Shown: positions 1 to 9,400 of the stretch, piece after piece
How positions within the stretch are numbered: position 1 is the stretch's first letter
Layout: each line of letters starts with the position of its first letter
Origin: Enterobacterales bacterium
Lineage (GTDB): Bacteria > Pseudomonadota > Gammaproteobacteria > Enterobacterales > Enterobacteriaceae
Length of the DNA stretch: 64,000 nt
NCBI GenBank assembly: GCA_015654925.1
Contig: JAATFX010000032.1
Span: forward strand, 21,373 to 85,372
Direction: 5' to 3'
The notes under the pieces: generated by a model
The model's database searches: none
Told to the model about the DNA's origin: nothing
The model's input: the letters and a program-made list of their open reading frames with translations, nothing else
Made by a program: the position numbers and the translations under genes

Positions 1-890
1 CGGTAAACTTCCAGGGCACCGGCGGCGAAGACGCCAACCGCCAGGCGCAGGGCATTTTGCAGCGCGCCGCCGAACGGGCCGGTTTTGCCGAGATCGCCTT
101 TCAATTCGAGCCGGTGGCGGCGGGGTTGGATTTCGAAGCGACGCTTACGGATGAAAAAATCGTGCTGGTGGTGGATATCGGCGGCGGCACCACCGACTGC
201 TCCATATTGTTGATGGGCCCCGAATGGCTTAAACAGCGGGATCGCCGTCAAAGCCTGCTGGGCCATAGCGGTTGCCGGGTCGGCGGCAACGATCTGGATA
301 TCATGCTGGCGTTTAAATCCCTGATGCCCAGCCTGGGCCTGGGCGGCATTACGGCCAAAGGCCTAGCCCTGCCCGCCCTGCCGTTCTGGCAGGCGGTGGC
401 CATCAACGATATTCCGGCGCAGAGCGAATTTTACAGCAGCGCCAACGGCAGGTTCCTGCGCGAACTGATTCGCGACGCCGCCGACCCCGCCACCCTGGCC
501 GCGTTGCTGCAGGTCTTCCGGCAGCGGTTAAGCTATCGGCTGGTACGCAGCGCGGAAGAGAGCAAAATCGCCCTTTCCGCCCAGACGGATACCGTCGCCC
601 CGCTGGATTTTATCCAGCCGGGGATGCAGGTGCCGATTTCACAGGCCGAGCTGGAAGAAGCGATACGCCAACCGCTGGGCCGCATCCAGCAACAGGTGGA
701 CGACGTGCTGTCGCAAAGCGGCGCCCCCCGCCCCGATGTGATCTATCTCACCGGCGGCAGCGCCCGCTCGCCGCTATTGCGTTCCGCGCTGGAAAACAGC
801 CTGCCGGGTATTCCGCTGGCGAGCGGCGATGACTTTGGTTCGGTCACCGCCGGCCTGGCGCGCTGGGCGCAGCGCCAGTTTATCGGATGA
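1..890 (+). CDS. yegD: Hsp70-family chaperone-like protein YegD, 3' part
   Basis: The frame is open from base 3, so the gene begins before the window and about 296 C-terminal residues are present; E. coli YegD has about 450. The actin/Hsp70-type ATPase signature is visible as DIGGGTTDCS, followed by the late nucleotide-binding block YLTGGSARSP near the end. Both are typical of DnaK-like ATPases. YegD lacks the usual DnaK substrate-binding domain and its cellular role is not well defined. It ends 26 bases from the convergent end of ureG. In E. coli this gene lies a few genes upstream of mdtA; here the urease operon and a giant toxin-like gene lie between them. Identification is by recognised sequence similarity to E. 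coli YegD. Confidence 0.9.
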   Translation, partial: VNFQGTGGEDANRQAQGILQRAAERAGFAEIAFQFEPVAAGLDFEATLTDEKIVLVVDIGGGTTDCSILLMGPEWLKQRDRRQSLLGHSGCRVGGNDLDIMLAFKSLMPSLGLGGITAKGLALPALPFWQAVAINDIPAQSEFYSSANGRFLRELIRDAADPATLAALLQVFRQRLSYRLVRSAEESKIALSAQTDTVAPLDFIQPGMQVPISQAELEEAIRQPLGRIQQQVDDVLSQSGAPRPDVIYLTGGSARSPLLRSALENSLPGIPLASGDDFGSVTAGLARWAQRQFIG

Positions 891-916
891 CGGCCGTTTC
901 CCGGCCGGGACGCGCC

Positions 917-1552
917 TCAGGCCGGGATTGCCGTGCCGGTCTCCAATAATCCTTGCCGGATGATAAACGCAATCAGGGTATCAAGGCCCACGCCGGTCTT
1001 GAGATTGGTAAACGCCCAGGGACGCTGGGGACGCATGCGGTTGGTGTCCCGCTCCATCACCTCCAGCGACGCGCCGACATAAGGCGCCAGATCGATTTTA
1101 TTGATCACCAGGAAATCGGATTTGGTAATGCCCGGCCCCCCCTTGCGGGGTATTTTTTCCCCTTCGGCGACATCAATCACATACAGCGTAAGATCCGCCA
1201 GTTCCGGACTGAAGGTGGCGCTCAGATTATCGCCGCCGCTTTCGATAAAAATAATATCCAGATTACCGAATCTTTGCGCCAGCTCCTCCACCGCCGCCAG
1301 ATTCATGGACGCGTCCTCGCGGATGGCGGTATGCGGGCAGCCGCCGGTTTCCACGCCGACGATACGATCGGCGGCCAAGGCGCCGGCCTCGGTGAGAATA
1401 CGCTGGTCCTCCTTGGTATAAATATCATTGGTCACCACCGCCAGTTGATAGCGATCGCGCAATGATTTACACAGCATTTCCAGCAGCGCGGTTTTACCAG
1501 ACCCGACCGGGCCGCCGACGCCGACGCGCAGCGGTTGTTTATAGTGATGCAT
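917..1552 (-). CDS. ureG: Urease accessory GTPase UreG
   Basis: A 211-residue SIMIBI-class GTPase that couples GTP hydrolysis to nickel delivery into the urease active site, working in a complex with UreD, UreF and UreE. The P-loop GPVGSGKT is near residue 14. The conserved nickel-binding motif appears as [10 protein letters not shown], and the guanine-specificity motif as NKIDLA. Length is normal for the family. It is the last gene of the ureDABCEFG cluster, 66 bases after ureF, and converges on yegD. A short GC hairpin (CGGCCG arms, 891-907) separates the two and may help end transcription, although no T-run follows it. Confidence 0.97.
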   Translation of the reverse strand: MHHYKQPLRVGVGGPVGSGKTALLEMLCKSLRDRYQLAVVTNDIYTKEDQRILTEAGALAADRIVGVETGGCPHTAIREDASMNLAAVEELAQRFGNLDIIFIESGGDNLSATFSPELADLTLYVIDVAEGEKIPRKGGPGITKSDFLVINKIDLAPYVGASLEVMERDTNRMRPQRPWAFTNLKTGVGLDTLIAFIIRQGLLETGTAIPA

Positions 1553-1618
1553 GTTTCCCCCTTACTGGGTCTTGAGCCAAAATCAGGTCACAGTAACGCC
1601 GGCATATCTTCATCGGCG

Positions 1619-2296
1619 TCAGGAACGGAACAAACGTGAATATTGCGTTTCATGGCAGGCGGACGCGATGGCCTGCAGGGGAAAACTACCTCCCAGCCCA
1701 TCGTCATCGAGCAGTCCGGCCTGGATAAACGCCCCCGCCAGCAGCGGCGCCAGTTCGCGCAGCAGGCTTTGGGCTTTTTGCTGGCCAAACGGCACCAGTT
1801 TCAGGCCGGCCATCACGCTGCTTTCCAGCCAGCCGTAGCCGTAACCGAGCGCCAGCGGCTCCAGCGGGATGCCCCATTGCCACCCCAGCCAGGCCATACC
1901 CGCCAACTGGCTCTGGCGCAGCGCCGGCAGCCACGGCGCGCTGACCGGCAAATCCGGCCAATCGCCGATCAACCGGGCCAGCGCCAGACCCCGCTGCCGC
2001 TCTTCCAGGCGCAGCTCGCCGGTCTCGCGGTTAGCCAGCAGAAAATCGCTCCAGCGCTGAAAGCCGGCGCTGTCATCCGATTCACACGCCCGGTACAGCC
2101 GTATCAGCACCGGCAGATCCAGCCGGCCCAGCGTATCGTCGATAATCTGCCGCTGCCAGCGGACAAAGGCGTCCCCGGAATCAATCCAGCCGGTTTCAAC
2201 CGCCCATTCCAGCCCCTGGGAATAGGTAAAACCGCCCACCGGCAGGCTGGGACTGACTAACTGCATCAGGCGCAACAACGCGATTTGATTAAGCAT
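1619..2296 (-). CDS. ureF: Urease accessory protein UreF
   Basis: A 225-residue all-helical protein that forms part of the UreD-UreF-UreG activation complex on apo-urease. In related systems it acts as a GTPase-activating or coupling component for UreG. The N-terminal LMQLVSPSLPVGGFTYSQGLE block is the family hallmark (SP.LP.G.F.YS.GLE). The start codon lies directly at the end of ureE, which suggests translational coupling. Nothing unusual is visible. It sits in the canonical position between ureE and ureG. Confidence 0.96.
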   Translation of the reverse strand: MLNQIALLRLMQLVSPSLPVGGFTYSQGLEWAVETGWIDSGDAFVRWQRQIIDDTLGRLDLPVLIRLYRACESDDSAGFQRWSDFLLANRETGELRLEERQRGLALARLIGDWPDLPVSAPWLPALRQSQLAGMAWLGWQWGIPLEPLALGYGYGWLESSVMAGLKLVPFGQQKAQSLLRELAPLLAGAFIQAGLLDDDGLGGSFPLQAIASACHETQYSRLFRS

Positions 2297-2763
2297 CAGT
2301 GATGATGATGCCCATGGGGCGCGCTTTGATAAGCTCCCGCCTCGGGTTCGAACGCGGCCTGTTCCGTCGCCACCGTAGCGCCCAGCCCGCGCACCATATC
2401 GTCCAGCACATGATCGTGCTGGTAACGCACCCAGTCTTTTTCCACCTGCAAAGGAACATGGCGATTACCCAGGTGATAACACACCCGGGCGAGCAGCAGC
2501 GCATCAGCGGCGGACACCGTGGAGACGGTCTCATGGGCGGCAAGCACCCGCACCACCTCGCCGCCGTCTTCGGTACACAGCAGATCGCCGCCGCGGATCA
2601 CTTGTCCGCGCGGCAGCATGAGGCCGGCCTCCCGGCCATCATCGAGACGCACCTGCGCCCGGCTTTTGATGCGGGTATCCAGATCCAGCGTCACCGTAGC
2701 GGTGACGGCGGACGCGATCCCTGCGGCAGGTTGGCGATCGAGGCGTTTGGTTAATACAATCAT
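2296..2763 (-). CDS. ureE: Urease nickel metallochaperone UreE
   Basis: A 155-residue nickel-binding chaperone that supplies Ni to the UreDFG-apoenzyme complex. The N-terminal half carries the peptide-binding-type domain and the central half the metal-binding domain with the motif YHLGNRHVP, which contains the conserved interface histidine. The C-terminus ends in a short histidine-rich tail (HGHHHH), the nickel-storing tail typical of Klebsiella-type UreE, although only five histidines long here. It lies 17 bases after ureC and abuts ureF. Confidence 0.96.
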   Translation of the reverse strand: MIVLTKRLDRQPAAGIASAVTATVTLDLDTRIKSRAQVRLDDGREAGLMLPRGQVIRGGDLLCTEDGGEVVRVLAAHETVSTVSAADALLLARVCYHLGNRHVPLQVEKDWVRYQHDHVLDDMVRGLGATVATEQAAFEPEAGAYQSAPHGHHHH

Positions 2764-2780
2764 GCTGGGTCCCGGGTCGG

Positions 2781-4484
2781 TTAGAAAAGAAAGTAGCGTT
2801 GCGCCATAGGCAAAACGGCAGCTGGTTCGCAGACTAATAATTCACCGTCGGCGCGTACCTGGTAGGTTTGCGCATCCACGTCGATGGTTGGCTGCCAATG
2901 GTTATGGATCATATCGGCCTTTCTTACCTGGCGGCAGTTGCGCACCTCGCCAATCAGGCTTTGCAGTCCCAGGCGCTGCGCCAGGCCGTTGCCCGCGGCC
3001 GCCTGGGAAAGAAACGTCATGCGCGTGGCGTGGCGCGCGCCGCCCAGCGCCCCGAACATGGGACGATAATGCACCGGTTGCGGCGTGGGAATCGACGCAT
3101 TGGCGTCACCCATCGGCGCCATGGCAATCATGCCGCCTTTAACGATCAGACTGGGCTTGACGCCGAAAAACGCCGGAGACCACAGCACCAGATCCGCCAG
3201 TTTACCGGGTTCCAGCGAACCCACTTCGTGGGAGATGCCGTGGGTAATGGCCGGATTGATGGTATATTTGGCTATATATCGCTTTACGCGGAAATTATCG
3301 TTGCGCTCGCTATCGGGCGCCAGCGGGCCGCGCTGCGCCTTCATCTTATGCGCCGCCTGCCAGGTGCGCAGAATCACTTCCCCCACCCGCCCCATGGCCT
3401 GGGAGTCGGATGACAGCATGGAAAACGCCCCCAGATCGTGCAGGATATCCTCGGCGGCGATGGTTTCACGGCGAATGCGCGATTCGGCGAAAGCCACATC
3501 CTCGGCGATACCGGCGTCCAGATGATGGCATACCATCAGCATATCCAGATGCTCATCTATGGTATTGACGGTATAGGGCATGGTGGGATTGGTGGAAGAC
3601 GGCAGGATATTACCGTACCCGCAGACTTTGATAATATCCGGCGCATGCCCGCCGCCCGCGCCTTCGGTATGGTAAGTATGGATGGTGCGATCGCCGATGG
3701 CCGCCAGCGTATCCTCGACGAAACCCGCCTCGTTCAGAGTATCCGTATGGATCGCGACCTGCACGTCATATTTATCCGCCACGCCGAGGCAGCAATCGAT
3801 GGATGCCGGGGTGGTGCCCCAGTCCTCATGGAGTTTCAGGCCGATGGCGCCGGCTTCCACCTGCTCCGCCAGGGCTTCAGGCAGGGACGCATTGCCTTTG
3901 CCGGTAAAACCGATATTCACCGGCAGCGTCTCCGCGGCCTGCAGCATGCGCGCCAAATACCATGGCCCGGGGGTGCAGGTGGTGGCGTTGGTGCCCGCCG
4001 CCGGGCCGGTGCCGCCGCCAATCATCGTGGTTACGCCGGAGCAGATGGCTTCCTCCACTTGCTGCGGGCAAATAAAATGGATGTGGGCGTCGATACCGCC
4101 GGCGGTCACGATTTTGCCTTCCGCCGCCACGACTTCGGTGCCTGGGCCGATGGCGATGGTCACGCCGGGCTGGACATCGGGGTTGCCGGCTTTGCCGATC
4201 CCCACGATGCGGCCATCCTTAACGCCGATATCCGCTTTCACGATGCCCCAATGATCGATAATCAGCGCATTGGTCAGCACCAAATCGACACAGAACGCCG
4301 CGGTCATTTGTCCCTGCCCCATGCCGTCGCGGATCACTTTGCCACCGCCGAATTTCACCTCTTCGCCATATACCGTAAAATCTTTTTCCACTTCAATCCA
4401 CAAATCGGTATCGGCCAGGCGGACCCGGTCACCCACCGTGGGGCCAAACATTTCGGCATAAGCGCGCCGTGAAATTTTGCTCAT
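2781..4484 (-). CDS. ureC: Urease alpha subunit UreC (catalytic)
   Basis: The catalytic subunit, hydrolysing urea to ammonia and carbamate in the cytoplasm. At 567 residues it matches the usual length of three-subunit bacterial ureases. The nickel ligands appear in the [10 protein letters not shown] motif. The lysine that is carbamylated to bridge the two nickel ions is in LKLHEDWG (about residue 217). The flap region with the conserved MVCHHLD block is intact, so the enzyme looks functional. The gene overlaps the end of ureB by 4 bases (ATGA), which indicates tight coupling in the operon. Confidence 0.98.
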   Translation of the reverse strand: MSKISRRAYAEMFGPTVGDRVRLADTDLWIEVEKDFTVYGEEVKFGGGKVIRDGMGQGQMTAAFCVDLVLTNALIIDHWGIVKADIGVKDGRIVGIGKAGNPDVQPGVTIAIGPGTEVVAAEGKIVTAGGIDAHIHFICPQQVEEAICSGVTTMIGGGTGPAAGTNATTCTPGPWYLARMLQAAETLPVNIGFTGKGNASLPEALAEQVEAGAIGLKLHEDWGTTPASIDCCLGVADKYDVQVAIHTDTLNEAGFVEDTLAAIGDRTIHTYHTEGAGGGHAPDIIKVCGYGNILPSSTNPTMPYTVNTIDEHLDMLMVCHHLDAGIAEDVAFAESRIRRETIAAEDILHDLGAFSMLSSDSQAMGRVGEVILRTWQAAHKMKAQRGPLAPDSERNDNFRVKRYIAKYTINPAITHGISHEVGSLEPGKLADLVLWSPAFFGVKPSLIVKGGMIAMAPMGDANASIPTPQPVHYRPMFGALGGARHATRMTFLSQAAAGNGLAQRLGLQSLIGEVRNCRQVRKADMIHNHWQPTIDVDAQTYQVRADGELLVCEPAAVLPMAQRYFLF

Positions 4485-4798
4485 GACCCTTGCTCCAGTT
4501 TGCCCATAATCTCGCCGCGAAAACCGTAAACTTCACGCTTACCGTCATAGGCCACCAGGATGACATCCCGGGCTTGTCCCGGCTCGAAACGCACCGCCGT
4601 GCCCGCGGCGATATCCAGCCTGAAACCGCGCGTCGCCTCCCGGTCAAATTTCAGAGCCGGATTCACTTCATAAAAATGGTAGTGGGAACCCACCTGCACC
4701 GGTCGATCGCCATGGTTGGCGACGGTCACCGCCACCCGCTCGCGCCCGACGTTCAGTTCAATGTCGCCTGCGGCTAAACGCATTTCTCCTGGGATCAT
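4481..4798 (-). CDS. ureB: Urease beta subunit UreB
   Basis: A 105-residue structural subunit of the (UreABC)3 urease. It begins MIPGEM, a characteristic UreB start, and carries the conserved [11 protein letters not shown] block and the C-terminal YGFRGEIMG. Separate ureA and ureB genes, rather than a fusion, are the enteric arrangement. It lies 14 bases after ureA and overlaps ureC by 4 bases. Confidence 0.97.
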   Translation of the reverse strand: MIPGEMRLAAGDIELNVGRERVAVTVANHGDRPVQVGSHYHFYEVNPALKFDREATRGFRLDIAAGTAVRFEPGQARDVILVAYDGKREVYGFRGEIMGKLEQGS

Positions 4799-4812
4799 AA
4801 CGCCTCGCTGTT

Positions 4813-5115
4813 TCAGATTATCGGATCGTGGACCGTCACCAATTTGGTGCCGTCGGGGAAAGTAGCCTCCACCTGTACATCCGGAATCATTTCCGGCACG
4901 CCTTCCATTACGTCATCGCGGGACAGCACTTCTCGCCCCAGGCTCATTAATTCGGCCACCGTCAGCCCATCGCGCGCGCCTTCCAGGATCGCCGCGCTGA
5001 TAAGCGCCACCGCTTCCGGGTAATTGAGTTTCAGCCCGCGGGCCTGCCGACGCTCTGCCAGTAATGCCGCGGTAAACAGCAGCAGTTTGTCTTTTTCTCT
5101 GGGTGACAATTCCAT
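4813..5115 (-). CDS. ureA: Urease gamma subunit UreA
   Basis: A 100-residue structural subunit, starting [21 protein letters not shown], which is the family signature. It contains the [10 protein letters not shown] and [15 protein letters not shown] ([11 protein letters not shown]) blocks. Length is exactly typical. It lies 10 bases after ureD and is the first structural gene of the operon. Confidence 0.97.
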   Translation of the reverse strand: MELSPREKDKLLLFTAALLAERRQARGLKLNYPEAVALISAAILEGARDGLTVAELMSLGREVLSRDDVMEGVPEMIPDVQVEATFPDGTKLVTVHDPII

Positions 5116-5125
5116 GCAAAACTCC

Positions 5126-5965
5126 TCAGGTCGCCCAGATGCGCGGAGCGACCGCCGCGCGTCCCAGCATCATGGGCCGTAGTAAGATCCACATGCGGTG
5201 CAGCAGATGCTGCAACCGCTGATTATCGTGGTCCAGCAAACGCACCACCAGCAGCGTATCCAGTAAACTGGCGCCCGCGGCGGGTAGCTTCGCCTTGCTT
5301 AAAATCTCGCGCACCCCGGCCAGCATCTCATCGGTCGCCGGGGTGGCGAAAAACGTCGCATTCAGGGGATAGCCCCCCAATTTGTCCAGCTGTCCGCCGT
5401 CGATATGCAGGCGCTCGAACAGGCCGGGGCCGCCGGGCAAGGTGATACGCAACCGTGAGTTGAGCTTGCCGCCATCAAAGCCCTCATCCATCACCGGCCT
5501 GCCAAAGCATAAGGTTTCAAAACCAAGGAGCCGCGCTCCGTCCTGCAGGGTAAATTCGCTGTCGATGGCCACGTTGGCTCCCGGGAAAAAAATGTTTCCC
5601 TGCGGCAACCACTCCAGCGTACTGCCGGCGGCCAGGGTAAAATGTTGCGTTAAACAGGCCCGTTCGCCGGCGCTGCGATAAAATTTGGTAGCGCCCGGCA
5701 TGGTCATCAGCCCATGGCTGCCAGGCCCCATATCCACCGAAAGCTCAAGACGATCGCCGCCCACCACGCCCCCCGGCGGATGCAGCAAATACAGATGCGG
5801 ATAATCGGCCTCGGGATAAAACGCACGCTGTACGGTAAAGGGTCCCCGGTGCCGCCGCTTTACCAGCAAGGTGCGCTCGTGCCGTCGTTCAAAGCCCAGC
5901 GTCAGTTGTCCCAGCCAGCCTGCGGGGGTTGCCATATCGGCGGCGGATTGTGCTGGTTCTATCAT
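5126..5965 (-). CDS. ureD: Urease accessory protein UreD
   Basis: The scaffold of the urease activation complex; it binds the apo-enzyme and provides a tunnel for nickel from UreG. I chose the ATG at 5965 (279 residues, MIEPAQS) because an AGGG Shine-Dalgarno-like site precedes it. The open frame extends upstream to 6022, and an internal ATG at 5935 is the alternative. The motif [10 protein letters not shown] (UreD signature) and the [15 protein letters not shown] block ([10 protein letters not shown]) are present. It is the first gene of ureDABCEFG. I see no ureR-type regulator or clear promoter in front of it. Confidence 0.95.
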   Translation of the reverse strand: MIEPAQSAADMATPAGWLGQLTLGFERRHERTLLVKRRHRGPFTVQRAFYPEADYPHLYLLHPPGGVVGGDRLELSVDMGPGSHGLMTMPGATKFYRSAGERACLTQHFTLAAGSTLEWLPQGNIFFPGANVAIDSEFTLQDGARLLGFETLCFGRPVMDEGFDGGKLNSRLRITLPGGPGLFERLHIDGGQLDKLGGYPLNATFFATPATDEMLAGVREILSKAKLPAAGASLLDTLLVVRLLDHDNQRLQHLLHRMWILLRPMMLGRAAVAPRIWAT

Positions 5966-6470
5966 GTTTTTTACCCTGTCCCTTTGCCTGTCCGCTCGTC
6001 TTATCATGGGATTGCGAGTCATGGGATTGCGAGCCTTGATGCAATTTTTACGCCAGCCTTGACCCGAGGCCAGCCCCCTGTAAATGCCCTAATCATGCCC
6101 TATACATGCCGCCACCTTGCCCCGGCCGCACTATTTAGGTGCCTGCCGCGCACTGTTTTAGCACCACTACCTATAAATGCACAACAACGGTACAGACGCT
6201 GCCGGCGGGGTAGCAAGATCGCACTGCTGGCCAGAGAAGATAAAAACAATTAACCAATAATTTTATAAAACTTTTTTTCAATTAGCGTCATGATCTCATT
6301 GCCCATTAACTGCCGCTGAAATAAAGACAACTCGCGTATAAAAAGGTAGTGTCGTTATAAATAAATTCCACCGCCGCCGCGTTATCATAATCGCGGCATT
6401 GTATAAAATACATTTCAGGGTAAAAACCGGACCATAAAAAGTAATATTTCACAAATTAATGAGGTTGATT
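5966..6470. other. Intergenic region between ureD and the toxin-like gene
   Basis: About 500 bases between two divergently transcribed genes. The left part is GC-rich and contains a 15-bp tandem duplication (6006-6035). The right part, from about 6245, turns abruptly AT-rich and probably holds the promoter of the toxin-like gene; several AT-rich -10-like hexamers are present but none stands out. An open frame at 5714-6253 on the plus strand is mostly antisense to ureD and is not supported as a gene. Confidence 0.5.
6006..6035. repeat. 15-bp tandem duplication
   Basis: The unit ATGGGATTGCGAGTC is followed directly by ATGGGATTGCGAGCC, which differs at one base. The copies sit just upstream of the chosen ureD start and within the alternative longer ureD frame. 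Their length in multiples of three keeps that frame open, so the duplication does not help choose the start. Confidence 0.8.
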
Positions 6471-9400
6471 ATGCTACAAATATTATTTATTGACGCCCCG
6501 GCATGTCATGCAAAAATTAACCGTGAATTCCCCCCGGCCCTATCCCCCCCTTCTCATCATCGTTTAAGAAAAGTGATAACAGCAGTCTATAATCGGACGT
6601 CGGCGCCTGCGTTGCCCTGCGTGATTAAAAATCGTTGCGACCACGGTAATATGGTAAAAAACAACTTATCCCATGACGATCCGATCCAGATAGATAAATT
6701 ATTTTCATGCGTTGACGAAATTAATCGCAACCCCGGTTTTTTATTGAATACAGGAGCACGTAAATTCATACGAATTGAAATAGATGAGGGTCTATTTTCC
6801 GTGCCCTGCCGTCAAATCAGGCTCCCTAGCGGCCATAAGATTTATGCCGGAGAGATAATGGGCCGTCGGCTAGTCTCGGACGGTCGCCTTTACCATATCG
6901 ATACGATTGTCTATGGCAAGCCCCTGGGGTTTTTCGCCGCGTTGGCGGGACTGGCAGCTCAAATAACCGCCGTCGCCAATCTCTGGTCCTTATCGGAGCC
7001 TCCTCCTGTCGCCAACACCGGGACCAGCGAAAGCGGCGCACCTCATGTTGGGTCATCCCTGACGGTTTCGTCTGCAGGATATCCTTATCATGATTGGCGT
7101 AGCGGCCTGGCTGCCTTCTGGGCTGGGCTGCGCGATCCGTTAACCTTGCCCGCAGCCACGGCCGCGGCGACGAATGAAACATCTTATAATGGCCCGGGTT
7201 CGTCGCCGGTTGCCAGCTGGGCGCATTACTGGCCGAAAGATATTGCCCAGTTTTTCATTGATGAAAATAGTAAAAAATACCCTTATTATGTCCTTAAAAG
7301 ACAGAACAGCGAGGGCATTCCTGAAGAAGAGATCCAGCCAAAAGGCAATCCTGCAATAATTTACATGATTGATAATAAAGACTACAGTTTTGATATACCC
7401 AACACTTACGTCTTACGCTATCTCAACCAAATACAAATCGAATTCTATCACTCATCACCGTCAAGCCGAAACAACATCGATACACTGTTGGCTTTTGATG
7501 ATTTTATTGGTGAAAAACTGAAAGTTAACTTTAACCGTGCTTTGTATCTGCAAAACACGGCGTTAACAGTCGAATTAATAATGTTAAAATTGCAGACCGA
7601 AAAAATCATAATCCGGTGTCAGGAAAATATAGCCGCCAGCCAAGACACTATTGATAAAATAAAAATATCAGATCAGAATAATATTAAAATTGATGCCTTG
7701 ATGCCAAAAATACACTATCATCTTATAACATCAATGAATGATCTGGATATGGATCTTATTCTGGAAGCAATAGATTTCAAATCAGGAATTTCATTTCTTC
7801 AAGCGAAAGAAAATTTGATCGAAGAATATAAAATCGCCGACGAAACGCAGAAAGAAAAGTACATTAATCTATATAAAATCATCAACCAAATGCAAGAAGC
7901 TCATGGTATTTATTCGGATTACCTCACCTATCATCCGCAAACGAAAAACATAGAACAAACAATGTTTATAAGTGACATACAAATATTTAGCTCACTCTTG
8001 CATGGCAATAGCGAAATGTTGGAAAATAGTTTTTTAAAACGCATTTTTTATTTGATTTTTGAATACACCAGACTTAATGATTTATCAATAATGGGGAATG
8101 TTTTTATTGTACCAGGAGAGCTGACGAAATATAAATTAATATTTGAAGAAGATGAATCTGAATTAAAAACAGATGAAATAACTCCTGTAATGGTTAATGA
8201 GTTGATTAAATATCTTAATGCGGAAGACGATGATGATAGTTTAATGAGCTATATCATAAAACTGATAGATATTTTCACTGTGGATCATCCGGAAGGAATG
8301 GACCATGAATTATGGTATCAAACCATGTCAACATTATTCATCAAGGTAAAAAATGTATTAGAAGAGAATATCAAAAACAGTATATATGAAAAAAAAAGAT
8401 ATTTATTACCTCCAGAATGGAGAATAGATTACAATGAGCGTCTTTTTCGTGATAAAAAAACTTATATTTTGTTAGAAATCATCATTGATATTTACGATGA
8501 ATTCTATGATATTTTTGTTGCGAATGCTTCCAATAAGAACATTATTTTTGCAGAGAATGATGAACAACGCATAGCCAAAGCAAAATTAAATGCCATATAT
8601 AAAAGAACTGCCGAAACCGAAATCATTGCAAACCAGGCCGATTTACTGGATTTTTTTAAACAGCAGGTGGAAGGAGGCGATATTCCATTATTATTCACCG
8701 CCGCGCTCAATTGGCATTGTTCTAATAATGGTAATGATTTTATGAGTATCAGTAAAAACGGCTTTTTAAATATAATCAGAGAATTTGCAAAAGCAGAACG
8801 ACAAGTACTTCGTACAATGGGGGCGCGAGTGAATGAACAATATACCTCAGTGTATAAATTAAAGCGTTCAAATGAAATGAAAAGCACTGAAGAATATTTC
8901 AATCAATTTATAGAATACAATATTCATGATTGCTACCATGAGGCCCGTAATCTTACAATGAATGCTATTCAATCATCAACTTTAAGTTATTATGAACTCA
9001 TCAATAATCCGCTGAAGTCTATGTTTTTTAAAATCTACAGCCGGAATTATGTGCAAAATGTATTATCCCATGACACTTGGGTTTCTTCTCCTGAGAACAA
9101 CATTGGACATATAGCTATTGTTATGACAAATAATAACAAACTTTATCTCATCTCGACATTGTCAAACATATCGATAATTAAAAACGTAAATTTCTTGAAG
9201 GACGGCTCGTTATTAGAAAAATTTACACAAAAGTGGGAAGACACCCCTACAGAACTATTATTGCGTAGTAGACCAAAATTTGAATTGAGCGAAGATGATA
9301 TATTAACGTTATTTTCTGGCATTAGCGCCAATCAGACTGAAATAGCGTTGGCAATGGAACTTATATTAATTCGACCTGAGGAGAATAAATATTCCAATCC

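Noticed and set aside
953..1465. Plus-strand open frames across ureG, ureF, ureC (e.g. 953-1465, 3438-4472)
   Set aside because: They are antisense to strongly conserved urease genes, have no ribosome-binding sites and follow the third-base pattern of the real genes.
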